Shown: piece by piece, positions 35,588 through 44,350 of the stretch
Position numbering within the stretch: the stretch's first letter is position 1
How the letters are laid out: each line of letters opens with the position of its first letter
Source: Verrucomicrobiales bacterium
Lineage (GTDB): Bacteria > Verrucomicrobiota > Verrucomicrobiia > Limisphaerales > J093
Length of the DNA: 64,000 nucleotides
NCBI GenBank assembly: GCA_024233215.1
Contig: JACKPW010000001.1
Location: 62,001 to 126,000, forward strand
Direction: 5' to 3'
The notes under the pieces: model-generated
Databases searched by the model: none
Told to the model about the DNA's origin: nothing
The model's input: only the letters and a program-made list of their open reading frames with translations
Translations under genes and position numbers: made by a program

Positions 35588-36514
35588 ATGACTCTGCGAC
35601 GAATCCTCTCCCGCCTACTTCTGGGCCTGCTGGCCCTGCTCCTCGTGCTTGCCCTCATCGCGGGCGGCCTCTGGTGGTACTTCCACCCGAGAATCGAGCG
35701 CACTGACGGCATCGTCTACGGTCACCGCGGCGACCAGGAACTGTGCTTCGACGTGCTGCGCCCGGCGCATCCCAACGGGCTGGGCATTCTGGTGATGGTG
35801 AGCGGCGGGTGGAAGTCCGGCGAACCGGGGACCTTTGGTGCCTGGCTCACCTCGGCAGTGACGCGTCGTGGCTACACGGTGTTCCCCGTCTATCATGTGT
35901 CGCAGCCGCGGGCCAGTGTGCCGGAGATCATCCAGGACATGCATCGGGCGGTCCGGTTCATTCGTCATCACGCCAAGGAATACGGTGTCGATCCCGACCG
36001 GCTCGGCGTCACCGGCGGCAGTGCCGGGGGGCACCTGAGCCTGATGCTCGCCACCACCGGTGGTCCGGGCCCGGCGGATGCGGAAGACCCGGTGGATCAC
36101 GAAAGCAGTGCCGTCCAGGCGGTGGCCATCTTCTACCCGGTGACCGACCTGATCGACTTGGGCAAGTCCACCGAGAACCTCCACGATGGCGGACCGCCGA
36201 AGAGCTTTCGGAACTCGTTCGGCCCCGGCGCCACGAACGTTGCGGTCTGGAAGGTGGTCGGTCGCGAATGTTCGCCGCTGCGCCTGATGTCCACGAATCT
36301 GCCGCCCACGTTGATCTACCACGGGGACGCCGACACGCTGGTGCCGTTGGAGCAGTCGGAGTGGTATCGCGACAAGGCGCGGGAACTGGGTCAGACGGTG
36401 GAGTTGGTGGTGCACCCCGGCGGAAAGCACGGGTGGCTTTCCATGCCCTTTGACATCCGCAAGTTCGCCGACTGGTTTGATCGCTACCTGCATCCGGAGG
36501 AGGGGAATCGGTAG
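35588..36514 (+). CDS. Membrane-anchored alpha/beta hydrolase (esterase/lipase, BD-FAE-like)
   Basis: The ATG at 35588 (MTLRRILSRLLLGLLALLL) gives 308 residues with one N-terminal membrane helix, so the catalytic domain is probably periplasmic. The nucleophile elbow is GVTGGSAGGHLS (G-x-S-x-G), with an oxyanion-type GGWKSGEPG region upstream. The later IYHGDADTLVPLEQS provides the acid and HPGGKHGW the catalytic His, matching the order of the acetyl-xylan/feruloyl esterase-like group. The natural substrate is not readable. The 297-base gap upstream (35291-35587) holds nothing I recognise. Confidence 0.85.
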   Translation: MTLRRILSRLLLGLLALLLVLALIAGGLWWYFHPRIERTDGIVYGHRGDQELCFDVLRPAHPNGLGILVMVSGGWKSGEPGTFGAWLTSAVTRRGYTVFPVYHVSQPRASVPEIIQDMHRAVRFIRHHAKEYGVDPDRLGVTGGSAGGHLSLMLATTGGPGPADAEDPVDHESSAVQAVAIFYPVTDLIDLGKSTENLHDGGPPKSFRNSFGPGATNVAVWKVVGRECSPLRLMSTNLPPTLIYHGDADTLVPLEQSEWYRDKARELGQTVELVVHPGGKHGWLSMPFDIRKFADWFDRYLHPEEGNR

Positions 36515-36578
36515 GGCTGTCAGCGAACGATTCGCAGCCGCCGACCGCGGTGGGGGGGGCTTGGGGTGCGGGAGGAAG

Positions 36579-36610
36579 AAATGCGCGGACTGACGTCCGC
36601 GGCTACGGGG
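36579..36610. repeat. REP-like palindrome
   Basis: GCGGAC-TGAC-GTCCGC (36585-36600) followed by GGCTACGGGG. Same family as 8984, 9073 and 24316. It lies between convergent gene ends. Confidence 0.7.
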
Positions 36611-36629
36611 GGTGGTTGGGTGCCGCGGT

Positions 36630-38195
36630 CTACTGGCCGGTCAACCGGATCAGTTCCTCCCGTAGCGAAGCCAGTTCCAGGTGCGGTTCGTGGTGCGTCC
36701 GCGCGTAGTCCAGCAGTTCACCGGCCAGCCGCCTGACGACTTCGGCGTGTTCCGGGCGGCCGATCACATTCCGCAGTTCGTGCGGATCGGTTTCGAGATC
36801 GAACAAGGCCGGCGGTTCCGCCGGTGCCACGATCAGTTTGAACCGCCGCGTGAAGGCCCCCATCCAACCGTTGCCTTCTTCCTGATCCTCCGCGTCGGCC
36901 GCACCGGCTCCGGCGGGCGTGGGTCCACCGATCCGCACGAACGTGACATCGTTCCAGCCCGCCGGATCGGTCTTGCCGGTGAACAGGCCCGAGGCATCGC
37001 GCCCCTCGTCCGCCGTCGGGTCCGACACGCCCATCAAGGACAGCAGGGTGGGCTTGAAATCGACGGTGCCCAACGCCTGTCGCACCACGGTGCCGGGTTG
37101 AATCAGTCCGGGAGCGTGGATCACAAAGGGGATGCGGGCCGAGCCTTCCATCGGAACGCTCTTGTTGTGCCGGCCGTGCTCGCCACACAGGTCCCCGTGG
37201 TCCGACGTGAAGATCACAATGGTCCGCTCCAGCAAGCCGGTTTCACGCAAGGCGCTGAGCAACCGCCCGACATTGTCGTCGATGCACTTGACCATCCCGA
37301 AGTAGAGGGCCATTTGCCGCTGGTTGAACGGGCCTTTTAGCGTGGCTGCGTATCCCGGCAGTCCCTCCCCCGGGCTCAGGGCCGACACGGGTCGTTCAAA
37401 GTGCAGGTCGTTGAACATGGTGTCGTACGGTGGGCGGACCGAGTTGGGCCCGTGCGGGTCCGGGATGCTGAGCTGGAAACAGAACGGCCCGGAGCGATGT
37501 TGCCGGATGAACGCGATGGCGCGGTCGGTCAGGAAGTCCGTGGTGAAGCTCCGCTCGTCGGCGCCCGCCACGGAATAGGTCGGGGCGCCTTGGGCGTTTG
37601 TGGGGCCCACGCGCGGTCCGTTGGTGTCCTCCACCAGGATCTTCCAGTGTCCGCGGTTGAAGAGGTACCGGTTGTCGCTCCAGCCAAAGTGTCGGTCGGG
37701 CGCAAACTGGGGTCGACCCGGACCGTCCAGATGCCACTTGCCGGCGTAACCGGTGGCGTAGCCGTGGCGACGCAGCACCTCGGCAAACGTCACCATTTCA
37801 TCCCGCAGCGGCAGGTTGTTTCGAATCGCCCCGGTGTTCTGCGGGTAACGCCCGGTGGCGAAGGCTGCCCGTGACGGCGTGCAAACGGGGGAAGTGGCGT
37901 AGAACCGGTCGGCCACCGCGCCCTGGGTCGCCAGCCAGTCGATGTTCGGCGTCTCCACGACCACCCCCTTGCCCCACACAAAGGTCTGATCCTCCGGAAG
38001 CAGTGCCCGGTAACAGCCGAGGGTGCGGAAGTTGTGCTCGTCCGTCTGAATGATCAGGAGGTTCGGCGGCGTGACCTCCTGACGGGCAGCGGCGAGCGAG
38101 GGACGGGCGATTGCGAGGAGCAGACAGCACGCGGCGATCCCCTGGCGGGCAGGGCTCGACCGGGTATGTCCCGGGCAACGACGGATGGCTTTCAT
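36630..38195 (-). CDS. Secreted S1-type sulfatase
   Basis: This 521-residue protein starts at the ATG at 38195 with a signal peptide (GIAACCLLLAIARPSLAAA). The formylglycine signature is C105-T-P-S-R109 in YATSPVCTPSRAAFATGR. The first metal-binding block reads LLIIQTDEHNFRTLG, GYAGKWHLDGPG supplies the Lys/His pair, and FTSDHGDLCGEHG the second Asp/His metal block. Length and order fit a monofunctional type I sulfatase of the choline-sulfatase-like branch. It stands alone between an esterase gene and a divergent acetyltransferase gene, and its glycan substrate cannot be assigned. Confidence 0.93.
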   Translation of the reverse strand: MKAIRRCPGHTRSSPARQGIAACCLLLAIARPSLAAARQEVTPPNLLIIQTDEHNFRTLGCYRALLPEDQTFVWGKGVVVETPNIDWLATQGAVADRFYATSPVCTPSRAAFATGRYPQNTGAIRNNLPLRDEMVTFAEVLRRHGYATGYAGKWHLDGPGRPQFAPDRHFGWSDNRYLFNRGHWKILVEDTNGPRVGPTNAQGAPTYSVAGADERSFTTDFLTDRAIAFIRQHRSGPFCFQLSIPDPHGPNSVRPPYDTMFNDLHFERPVSALSPGEGLPGYAATLKGPFNQRQMALYFGMVKCIDDNVGRLLSALRETGLLERTIVIFTSDHGDLCGEHGRHNKSVPMEGSARIPFVIHAPGLIQPGTVVRQALGTVDFKPTLLSLMGVSDPTADEGRDASGLFTGKTDPAGWNDVTFVRIGGPTPAGAGAADAEDQEEGNGWMGAFTRRFKLIVAPAEPPALFDLETDPHELRNVIGRPEHAEVVRRLAGELLDYARTHHEPHLELASLREELIRLTGQ

Positions 38196-38335
38196 GGGCG
38201 CTTGCGGTGTGCGGACGTGCGATTACTCCACGGAACGGGCGGGCGCGACAAGCGTGGATGTCGTGCCGACCTGCTGCCGTGATCACCCTGCTCCCTCCCA
38301 TTGACCGCGGCCGTCCCCTTCTGGAGAATGCGTGC

Positions 38336-39505
38336 GTGCAACCGACGCGTGAGCAACCCCCGTCGATCCTTGAACGCCACGGCATTCGCGTGACCCCGGT
38401 CGCGTGCGACCGCCGGGGAATTGCGCGTTTTCTGCGGGTGCCCTATGGCATCTATGACGGCGATCCGAACTGGGTGGCGCCGCTGGTGATGGACCTGCAG
38501 TTGGTGTTTCAGCCGCGCAATCCGCTGTTCGACCACGCCGAGATGCAACTCTGGGTCGCCGAGCGGGACGGGCGGGATGTGGGGCGGATCATGGGGCTCG
38601 AGGAGCGGTCACACAACGAGGTCCACGGGGAGCGTACGGCGTTCTTTGGCTTCTACGAAAGCGTGGACGATCCCGGGGTGGCGGGATTGCTGTTCGAAGC
38701 CGTGCGGGACTGGGCCAAAGCCCGCGGCCTGACCCGGTTGCTCGGTCCCACGAACCCCACCACGAACGACGAGTGCGGCCTGGTGGTGGACGGCTTCGAC
38801 TCGCCGCCGTTGTTCATGATGCCGTACAACCCCCGCTACTACGTGGACCAGTTCGAATCCGAGGGCTTCACGAAGGCGAAGGACCTGCTGGCTTTTCACA
38901 TCGACATTGCGGGCAGCCCCCACGATCGCTTGAACCGGTTGGCGGCCCTCTGTCTCAAGCGGAATCCGGGCCTGCGCTGGCGGCCGGTGAAGAAGCAGAC
39001 GTTGAAAGCCGACCTGGCGCGGATCAAGGAGGTCTACAACGCGGCGTGGGAGGACAACTGGGGGTTTGTCCCGATGACGGACGCGGAGATCGACTTCCTG
39101 GCTGCCCGGCTCAAACCCTTGCTGGTGCCCGGGTTGGTCTGCCTGATGGAGCATGAAGGCCGTCCCGTGGCGTTCATGCTGGCGGCCCCGGATTTCAACG
39201 AGGCGCTTCAGCCGTTGCGGGGCCGGCTGATGTCGCCTGCGCTGCCACGCTTCCTCACCTACGTCTTTGGCTGGCGCAGCACGCGGCTCTGCCGGGTGAT
39301 CACCCTCGGCGCGGTGAAGGGTTGGCGGGGCAAGGGACTCGAGGCGGTCATGCTCAGCGAGGGGTTCAAGGTCGGTTTCGACCTCGGCTTCCAGGCGGCG
39401 GAGGCGTCCTGGGTGCTGGAGGATAACGTGGCCATGTGCCGGGTGATCGAGACCATGGGCGGCCGCGTCTACAAGACCTACCGCCTCTACGAACGCCCCG
39501 TCTGA
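38336..39505 (+). CDS. GNAT-like N-acyltransferase family protein
   Basis: About 389 residues from a GTG at 38336; an ATG at 38258 would add 26 residues and cannot be excluded. The sequence has the layout of a two-lobed GNAT-like family seen in many phyla: IARFLRVPYGIYDGDPNWV near the start, NPLFDHAEMQLWVAERDGR, GFYESVDD, then LLGPTNPTTNDECGLVVDG and WEDNWGFVPM. A second fold half ends in VITLGAVKGWRGKGLEAVML, reminiscent of the acetyl-CoA-binding loop. The acceptor is unknown. No export signal was seen, so it is probably cytoplasmic. Confidence 0.75.
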   Translation: MQPTREQPPSILERHGIRVTPVACDRRGIARFLRVPYGIYDGDPNWVAPLVMDLQLVFQPRNPLFDHAEMQLWVAERDGRDVGRIMGLEERSHNEVHGERTAFFGFYESVDDPGVAGLLFEAVRDWAKARGLTRLLGPTNPTTNDECGLVVDGFDSPPLFMMPYNPRYYVDQFESEGFTKAKDLLAFHIDIAGSPHDRLNRLAALCLKRNPGLRWRPVKKQTLKADLARIKEVYNAAWEDNWGFVPMTDAEIDFLAARLKPLLVPGLVCLMEHEGRPVAFMLAAPDFNEALQPLRGRLMSPALPRFLTYVFGWRSTRLCRVITLGAVKGWRGKGLEAVMLSEGFKVGFDLGFQAAEASWVLEDNVAMCRVIETMGGRVYKTYRLYERPV

Positions 39506-39524
39506 GCTCGATTCATGCGGCAGT

Positions 39525-39689
39525 AACCACGAAATACACGAAATACACGAAGGGAGGAGCGAGGTACGGGTTGGCCGAGTGCCTTGCGCCGGTACGATCC
39601 GCCCCCTGTCACCACGGGGTAAGCTTGACGACAGGCTTGCCGAGCGGTTGTTGCCATGCGTTTTCGTGTGATTCGTGTATTTCGTGGTT
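39525..39689. repeat. CCACGAA-type inverted-repeat element
   Basis: Left arm AACCACGAAATACACGAAAT(ACACGAA) at 39525-39551 and right arm TTTTCGTGTGATTCGTGTATTTCGTGGTT at 39661-39689 are imperfect reverse complements around a GC-rich centre of about 110 bases. A further TTTCGTGGTT lies at about 39736. Same family as 46528-46681 and 52536-52686. Confidence 0.75.
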
Positions 39690-39777
39690 TGCTCAACGGC
39701 ATGGATACGGCTGAGGAGTTCCAGCACGTTTTCAATTTCGTGGTTTTCCTGGCGGCTTCCCGGCTAGGATTCGCGCC

Positions 39778-40860
39778 ATGAAGATCGTACCCGTTTCGCT
39801 CGGTGACCGCAGCTATCGGATTCTGATCGGCGACAGTCTCCTGCCCCGGTTGGGGCCGGAATGCGCGCGGCTGAAGCTCGGAAGACGCTGTGCCGTGATC
39901 ACGGACTCGAACGTGGGTCCGCTCTACGCCGAAAGCGCCCTGAACTCGCTGCGCGGGGCCGGTTTCGATCCGATCCTGATCACCTTGCCCTCCGGTGAGC
40001 CGGCGAAACACCTGCGGCACGTGCAGGCGTGCTACGATCAACTGGCGGTCCAGCGCCTGGAGCGACGTTCCTTCGTGGTGGCGTTGGGCGGGGGAGTGGT
40101 TGGGGATCTGGCCGGGTTCGTGGCGGCGACCTATCTGCGGGGCATTGCGTTCGTGCAGGTGCCCACGTCCCTGCTCGCGCAGGTCGACAGCTCGGTGGGC
40201 GGCAAGGTGGGGGTGAACCTCAAAGCAGGCAAGAACCTGGTGGGTGCCTTTCATCAACCGCGGCTCGTGCTCTGCGACCTGGACACCCTGGGCACGTTGC
40301 CGGAGCGGGAACTCCGGGCCGGCCTCGCCGAGGTGATCAAGTACGGGATCATCCACGACGCGCCTTTCTTCCGTCGGTTGGAACGGGACCTGCAGAAACT
40401 GCTGGCCCTCGACGCGAAGACACTGGCGGCCGTGGTGGCCCGGTGTTGCCGGATCAAGGCCGAGGTCGTGGCCCAGGACGAGCGGGAGGGCGGTTTGCGG
40501 GCAATCCTGAACTTCGGCCACACGATTGGTCATGCCATCGAGGCGATTTCCGGCTACGGCAAGTACCTGCATGGCGAGGCGATCTCGATCGGGCAGGTGG
40601 CCGCGGCGGAGTTGTCCGCGGCGTTGAAGGGGTTGCCGCCGCGGGATGTCAACCGCATCCGGGCGAGTTTCGAGCAAGCCGGGTTGCCGGTCTCCATCCG
40701 GTTGAATCCCCCCCAGCGGGAACGCCTGCTGGCGGCGATGAAACTGGACAAGAAGGTCAGCGGGGGGGAGGTGCGGTTCGTGCTGGCGGAAGCCATCGGC
40801 CGGGTGGTCTGGGGCCAACCGGTTCCGGCCGACCTGATCGCGCGGGTGCTCGAGGCCTAG
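39778..40860 (+). CDS. aroB: 3-dehydroquinate synthase
   Basis: AroB converts DAHP to 3-dehydroquinate in the shikimate pathway using NAD+ and a divalent metal. The 360-residue length is typical. Signatures visible are the NAD-binding VVALGGGVVGDLAGFVAATYLRG (split: ALGGGVVGDLAGF), the PTSLLAQVDSSVGGKVGVN substrate region, the KNLVGAFHQP loop and metal-ligand histidines in NFGHTIGHAIEA and LHGEAIS. The ATG at 39778 gives the normal family N-terminus (MKIVPVSLGDRSYRILIG), preceded by a weak TAGGA ribosome site. The M16 peptidase follows 46 bases later in the same direction. Confidence 0.97.
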   Translation: MKIVPVSLGDRSYRILIGDSLLPRLGPECARLKLGRRCAVITDSNVGPLYAESALNSLRGAGFDPILITLPSGEPAKHLRHVQACYDQLAVQRLERRSFVVALGGGVVGDLAGFVAATYLRGIAFVQVPTSLLAQVDSSVGGKVGVNLKAGKNLVGAFHQPRLVLCDLDTLGTLPERELRAGLAEVIKYGIIHDAPFFRRLERDLQKLLALDAKTLAAVVARCCRIKAEVVAQDEREGGLRAILNFGHTIGHAIEAISGYGKYLHGEAISIGQVAAAELSAALKGLPPRDVNRIRASFEQAGLPVSIRLNPPQRERLLAAMKLDKKVSGGEVRFVLAEAIGRVVWGQPVPADLIARVLEA

Positions 40861-40906
40861 TGGGGTGGGGTTTGTGCACCATTGCCACACGCGGCGGGGT
40901 GTCCTT

Positions 40907-42214
40907 ATGCTGCGGGGCGTGAGCAGACACTTCACGGCTCCCGCCCACCGGGTTCACTCCCTGGCCAACGGCGTCAATTTGGTTTTCGCGCCGATGCCGC
41001 ACATGGCCAGCGTGAGCGTGGGTTTTTGGATGGCGGTGGGGGGGCGGCATGAGAGCGTGGAATTGAACGGCGTGTCGCACTTCATCGAGCACATGCTCTT
41101 CAAGGGCACGCGGCGTCGCAGCGCACGGCAGATTTCCGAGGCGGTGGAGGGGGTGGGCGGCTACGTGAACGCCTTCACCAGCGAGGAACACACGTGCTAC
41201 TACGCGCGGGCGCCGCAGAAACAGTTCGAACTGCTGGTGGACGTGCTGGCGGACATGGTGCGCAACCCGCTGTTCGAGAGCAGCGAAATCGACAAGGAAC
41301 GGAGCGTGATCAAGGAGGAGATCGCCATGTACCTCGATCAGCCCCACCACTATGTGCAGGAGGTGCTGAACGCAGCCTTATGGCCGGAGCATCCGTTGGG
41401 GCGCTCGTTGACGGGGACGCCGGAGGGACTGGACCGCCTTGGCCGCACGGAGTTGAAAGGCTTTCATCGGACGCACTACACCGGCGCGAACCTGACCATT
41501 TCCGTGGCGGGGAACCTCAGCGAACGCCGCCTCCTTGCCGCGTTGCGCCCGGTGGCCGCGGGCATGCCTCAGGGAACGGCCCGGCCGTATGAAGCCGCCC
41601 CGCCGGTTCCCAGGCGTCCGGGCGTCCGGTTGATCACGCGCGACACCGAGCAGACGCAGGCGGCGCTGGGGGTGAGGACCTGCGCCCGGCATGACCCGCG
41701 GCGGTATGCGCTCCGACTGCTGAACGCGGTGCTGGGGGAGAACATGAGTTCGCGCCTCTTCGTTTCACTGCGCGAGGATCGCGGACTGGCGTATTCGGTT
41801 GGCAGCTCCATCAGCTTTTTTGAGGACGCGGGCGACCTGGTGGTGTCGCTGGGGTTGGAGACGAGGAACCTCCCCGAGGCGCTGAGGTTGATCACCGCGG
41901 AGATGCGGCGCCTGACCGAGAGAGCTCCGGGCCGGGTGGAATTCCAGCGGGCGCTCGACTATTCGCTGGGTCAGATTGACCTCGGCCTGGAGAGCACGGA
42001 AAGCCGGATGAACTGGCTGGGTGAGCAATACCTGGGTCATGGCCGTCTGGTGGCGCCGGCGGTGTTGAAGCGCCGGATGGCGGAGGTGCGCCCCGCGGAT
42101 GTCCGGCAGGTGGCGCGGGAGTTCTTCCGCGCCGGACGGGCCAGCCTGGCGCTCGTGAGCCCGTTGAAGCGGGCAGGCCAGCTTCGTCCGTTGCTCGGCG
42201 GTTTGCCGGCGTAG
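40907..42214 (+). CDS. M16-family zinc metallopeptidase (processing-peptidase-like)
   Basis: The ATG at 40907 gives 435 residues, normal for single-chain bacterial M16B peptidases. The inverted zinc motif H58-F-I-E61-H62 lies in GVSHFIEHMLFKGT, and a downstream Glu in SVIKEEIAMYLDQP fits the third ligand. The second half has the usual inactive-domain features (LNAVLGENMSSRLFVSLRE, GLAYSVGSSISFF). Such enzymes degrade small peptides or process signal or leader peptides in the cytoplasm. It follows aroB closely and may share its promoter. A GTG 14 codons upstream is a possible but less likely start. Confidence 0.93.
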   Translation: MLRGVSRHFTAPAHRVHSLANGVNLVFAPMPHMASVSVGFWMAVGGRHESVELNGVSHFIEHMLFKGTRRRSARQISEAVEGVGGYVNAFTSEEHTCYYARAPQKQFELLVDVLADMVRNPLFESSEIDKERSVIKEEIAMYLDQPHHYVQEVLNAALWPEHPLGRSLTGTPEGLDRLGRTELKGFHRTHYTGANLTISVAGNLSERRLLAALRPVAAGMPQGTARPYEAAPPVPRRPGVRLITRDTEQTQAALGVRTCARHDPRRYALRLLNAVLGENMSSRLFVSLREDRGLAYSVGSSISFFEDAGDLVVSLGLETRNLPEALRLITAEMRRLTERAPGRVEFQRALDYSLGQIDLGLESTESRMNWLGEQYLGHGRLVAPAVLKRRMAEVRPADVRQVAREFFRAGRASLALVSPLKRAGQLRPLLGGLPA

Positions 42215-42358
42215 TCGGGCCGGGGCGGCTGCCCGACACAGCCCGTTTGGAATCCCGATCTCAGACGGCATGCCGTCCCGACCGCCTGATGGCGATGGCG
42301 CGACTCCGGAACCGGGGCCGGTCCGATCCGCCTTCCTGGACGGGCTCAGAATGAAGCA

Positions 42359-42378
42359 GGGCGGCCCGAAGGCCGCCC
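42359..42378 (-). terminator. UUCG-loop hairpin terminator downstream of DUF481 gene
   Basis: Arms GGGCGGCC and GGCCGCCC enclose a tetraloop that reads TTCG on the minus strand, followed by TGCTTCATTCT. A UUCG loop and GC-rich stem are typical of strong hairpins. It lies 95 bases after the DUF481 stop (minus) and 145 bases after the M16 gene (plus), between convergent genes. Confidence 0.65.
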
Positions 42379-42473
42379 GGTTTCGTGGAGTGTTCCAAGG
42401 AACCACCCCGTGGCACGCCGTCCGTCCGTGGGTCCCGCCGACCTGCGTCGGGACCCCGGGGTCGGCGGGCGGG

Positions 42474-43253
42474 TTAGAACTTGTAGGCGATGCCCGTGAT
42501 GAGCTGGAAGTCGTTCTTGTTGCGTCCGGCTGCCGGCATGTTGCGGTAGGTGTCGATGCCCACCACGCGCAGGGAGAGGTTCTTCATGATGTCGGTCTCG
42601 AACCCAATCTCCGCCCGCAACAGGTAGTTCTCGAAGTCCTCCACCTCCGGATCGTAGCTCAGGGACTGCCAGAGCCGGGCACGGTCATTGATCTCCCAGG
42701 TGAACTTCTCACCGACATGCAGGCTGAAGTAGTCGTCACTCACGCCGCCAACCTCTTCCCAGATGTACCCGGGACCGAGTTCGCCGCTCAGGGTGAACTT
42801 GTCGTTCTTGATGAAGTAATAGCCGGCGCCCGGGCTGAGTCCGATGCGGTAGTTGACGTCGGCGAGTTTGTCCCGGGAGAAATCGACCCGGCCGTAAACG
42901 AAGAGCCGCTCGCTCACCAGGCGGTTGTACTGGCCGTAGGCGGCCATGTTGTTGGCGGTCTCCTTGTTGTCGGTCTCCCCGTAGGTGACGCTGAACCCGG
43001 CCCCGGCCTCGTTCTTGCCCCACTTCTTGATGGTGTCGATGGTGCCGTTGACGGTCAGGGTGTCGCTGTTACCGCGGGTCAGGGTGGCACCGATGGCGGC
43101 GCTGGTCTTCCAACTGGACGCCGGCTTCGGGGCTTCCGCTCCCTCGGGGGCGGCCGCGTCCTCGGCGGCGTTCACGGCGACGCACGCGGTGGCGAGCATC
43201 GCCAGGTCGCGGGTCATTCGAGCGCGTCCGGCAGGTCTGCGTTTGAGGTTCAT
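42474..43253 (-). CDS. DUF481 outer-membrane beta-barrel protein (YdiY-like)
   Basis: This 259-residue protein starts at the ATG at 43253. After a signal region (TRDLAMLATACVAVNA) and an Ala/Pro/Glu-rich linker, alternating beta strands run to the C-terminus, which ends in Tyr-Lys-Phe, the aromatic signature recognised by the outer-membrane assembly machinery. ATLTRGNSDTLTVNGTID and the repeated YGQYNRLVSERLFVYGR strands match DUF481 proteins, a family that includes a salt-induced outer-membrane protein. Its function is unknown. A TTCG hairpin downstream probably ends its transcript. Confidence 0.88.
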   Translation of the reverse strand: MNLKRRPAGRARMTRDLAMLATACVAVNAAEDAAAPEGAEAPKPASSWKTSAAIGATLTRGNSDTLTVNGTIDTIKKWGKNEAGAGFSVTYGETDNKETANNMAAYGQYNRLVSERLFVYGRVDFSRDKLADVNYRIGLSPGAGYYFIKNDKFTLSGELGPGYIWEEVGGVSDDYFSLHVGEKFTWEINDRARLWQSLSYDPEVEDFENYLLRAEIGFETDIMKNLSLRVVGIDTYRNMPAAGRNKNDFQLITGIAYKF

Positions 43254-43403
43254 GATGTCTGCTTGTCTCTCGTGTCGAGTCGTTGTCAGTGATTGTCATC
43301 GGCCGGCCGCGATACCCGGGGCACCACGCCGGTCAGAGTTGGGGGAGAGTAGGTGCATTCCTGGGGGGCGAGTCAAGCGGACCCAGGAGTTTTCGTCATC
43401 GGC

Positions 43404-44309
43404 TCATCGGCGGAACTGTCCCGGGGCAACCCCATGAACCCGCTTGAACACACGGGAGAAGTGGTAGGGATCCTGGAAGCCCACGGCGGCGGCGGTCCAC
43501 TTCACGGAATGGTCTCCCTGCAGCAGCAACTCCGCCGCGTGGTCCATCTTGAGTCGGGTGAGGTACTGCAGTGGGGTCTCGTCGGTGAAACGGCGGAACA
43601 GGCGGGACAGGTATGCCGGCGCCAGGTGGCAGCGATGGGCCACTTCATCCACCGTCCGGAGGTCCAGGTAGTGCTCCTGAACATGCTGGCGGGCTCGCAG
43701 GAAGGTCCGATGGGCTTCGGAATGTCGTTCCCCCGTGGAATGAAGATCCTCGCGAAGCCGGGCGAGCAGCAGTTCGGTCAGCTTGGTGCCGATGCGACGC
43801 GACGCGGTCCGGGAGAGGTTCGCGCAGTCGAGCAGTTGATCAAAGATGTCGTGAATCCACCGGCTGTGGAGAATCCGGCGGGGACCGTCCTGCAGCAGTC
43901 GGGAGGCTTTCAGCAGGGCACCGGCCTCCCTGCCGGCAAAGTCGACGAAGAACTTCCCGGGTTGTCGGCCCGCCGTCGACCGGAGCCGGTAGCGGGTCTG
44001 CGGGCCGTAGGCAAAGACGGTTCCCGGCCCGACCGGGAGGGAGCGCCCGACGATCTCAAGGTGCCACTGCCCGCTCACGATGTATTCCACCGCGTGGTAG
44101 CGAAACCCGTGGCGGGCGATGTGGTAATCCGGGGCACACTCCTCCCACCCGGCACACACCAGGGAAAGCGGCACCGCCGCCGGTGGCTGAAGATCGACAA
44201 ACGCATAACGTCCCCGACGGACCTGCGTCGAGATGAAGGCGGGGGTGGGCGCGGCGGGGATCGTTCCCATGAGGTCAAGAATGTCCATCCGATGGTCAAA
44301 AGGCGACAT
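43404..44309 (-). CDS. AraC-family transcriptional regulator
   Basis: The start at 44309 is fixed by a strong GGAGGT ribosome site (44318-44323, minus) eight bases upstream, one of the few clear ones here. The 301-residue product has an N-terminal cupin-like sensor (YHAVEYIVSGQWHLEIVG, VGPGTVFAYGPQTRYRL) and two C-terminal helix-turn-helix units: TVDEVAHRCHLAPAYLSRLF and KWTAAAVGFQDPYHFSRVF. The cupin binds a small ligand, by family usually a sugar. It is divergent from the aldo/keto reductase gene, 41 bases away, and probably controls that catabolic run and possibly itself. Confidence 0.92.
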   Translation of the reverse strand: MSPFDHRMDILDLMGTIPAAPTPAFISTQVRRGRYAFVDLQPPAAVPLSLVCAGWEECAPDYHIARHGFRYHAVEYIVSGQWHLEIVGRSLPVGPGTVFAYGPQTRYRLRSTAGRQPGKFFVDFAGREAGALLKASRLLQDGPRRILHSRWIHDIFDQLLDCANLSRTASRRIGTKLTELLLARLREDLHSTGERHSEAHRTFLRARQHVQEHYLDLRTVDEVAHRCHLAPAYLSRLFRRFTDETPLQYLTRLKMDHAAELLLQGDHSVKWTAAAVGFQDPYHFSRVFKRVHGVAPGQFRR

Positions 44310-44350
44310 TTCAATCCACCTCCGGCTTCTGGTACTCTGTGAAGCAAGCA
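44310..44350. promoter_or_regulatory. Divergent AraC / aldo-keto reductase control region
   Basis: Only 41 bases separate the two divergent ATGs. They hold the GGAGGT ribosome site of the AraC gene. The plus-strand gene has no clear ribosome site. There is little room for promoters, so operator sites probably extend into one or both coding regions. Confidence 0.45.
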
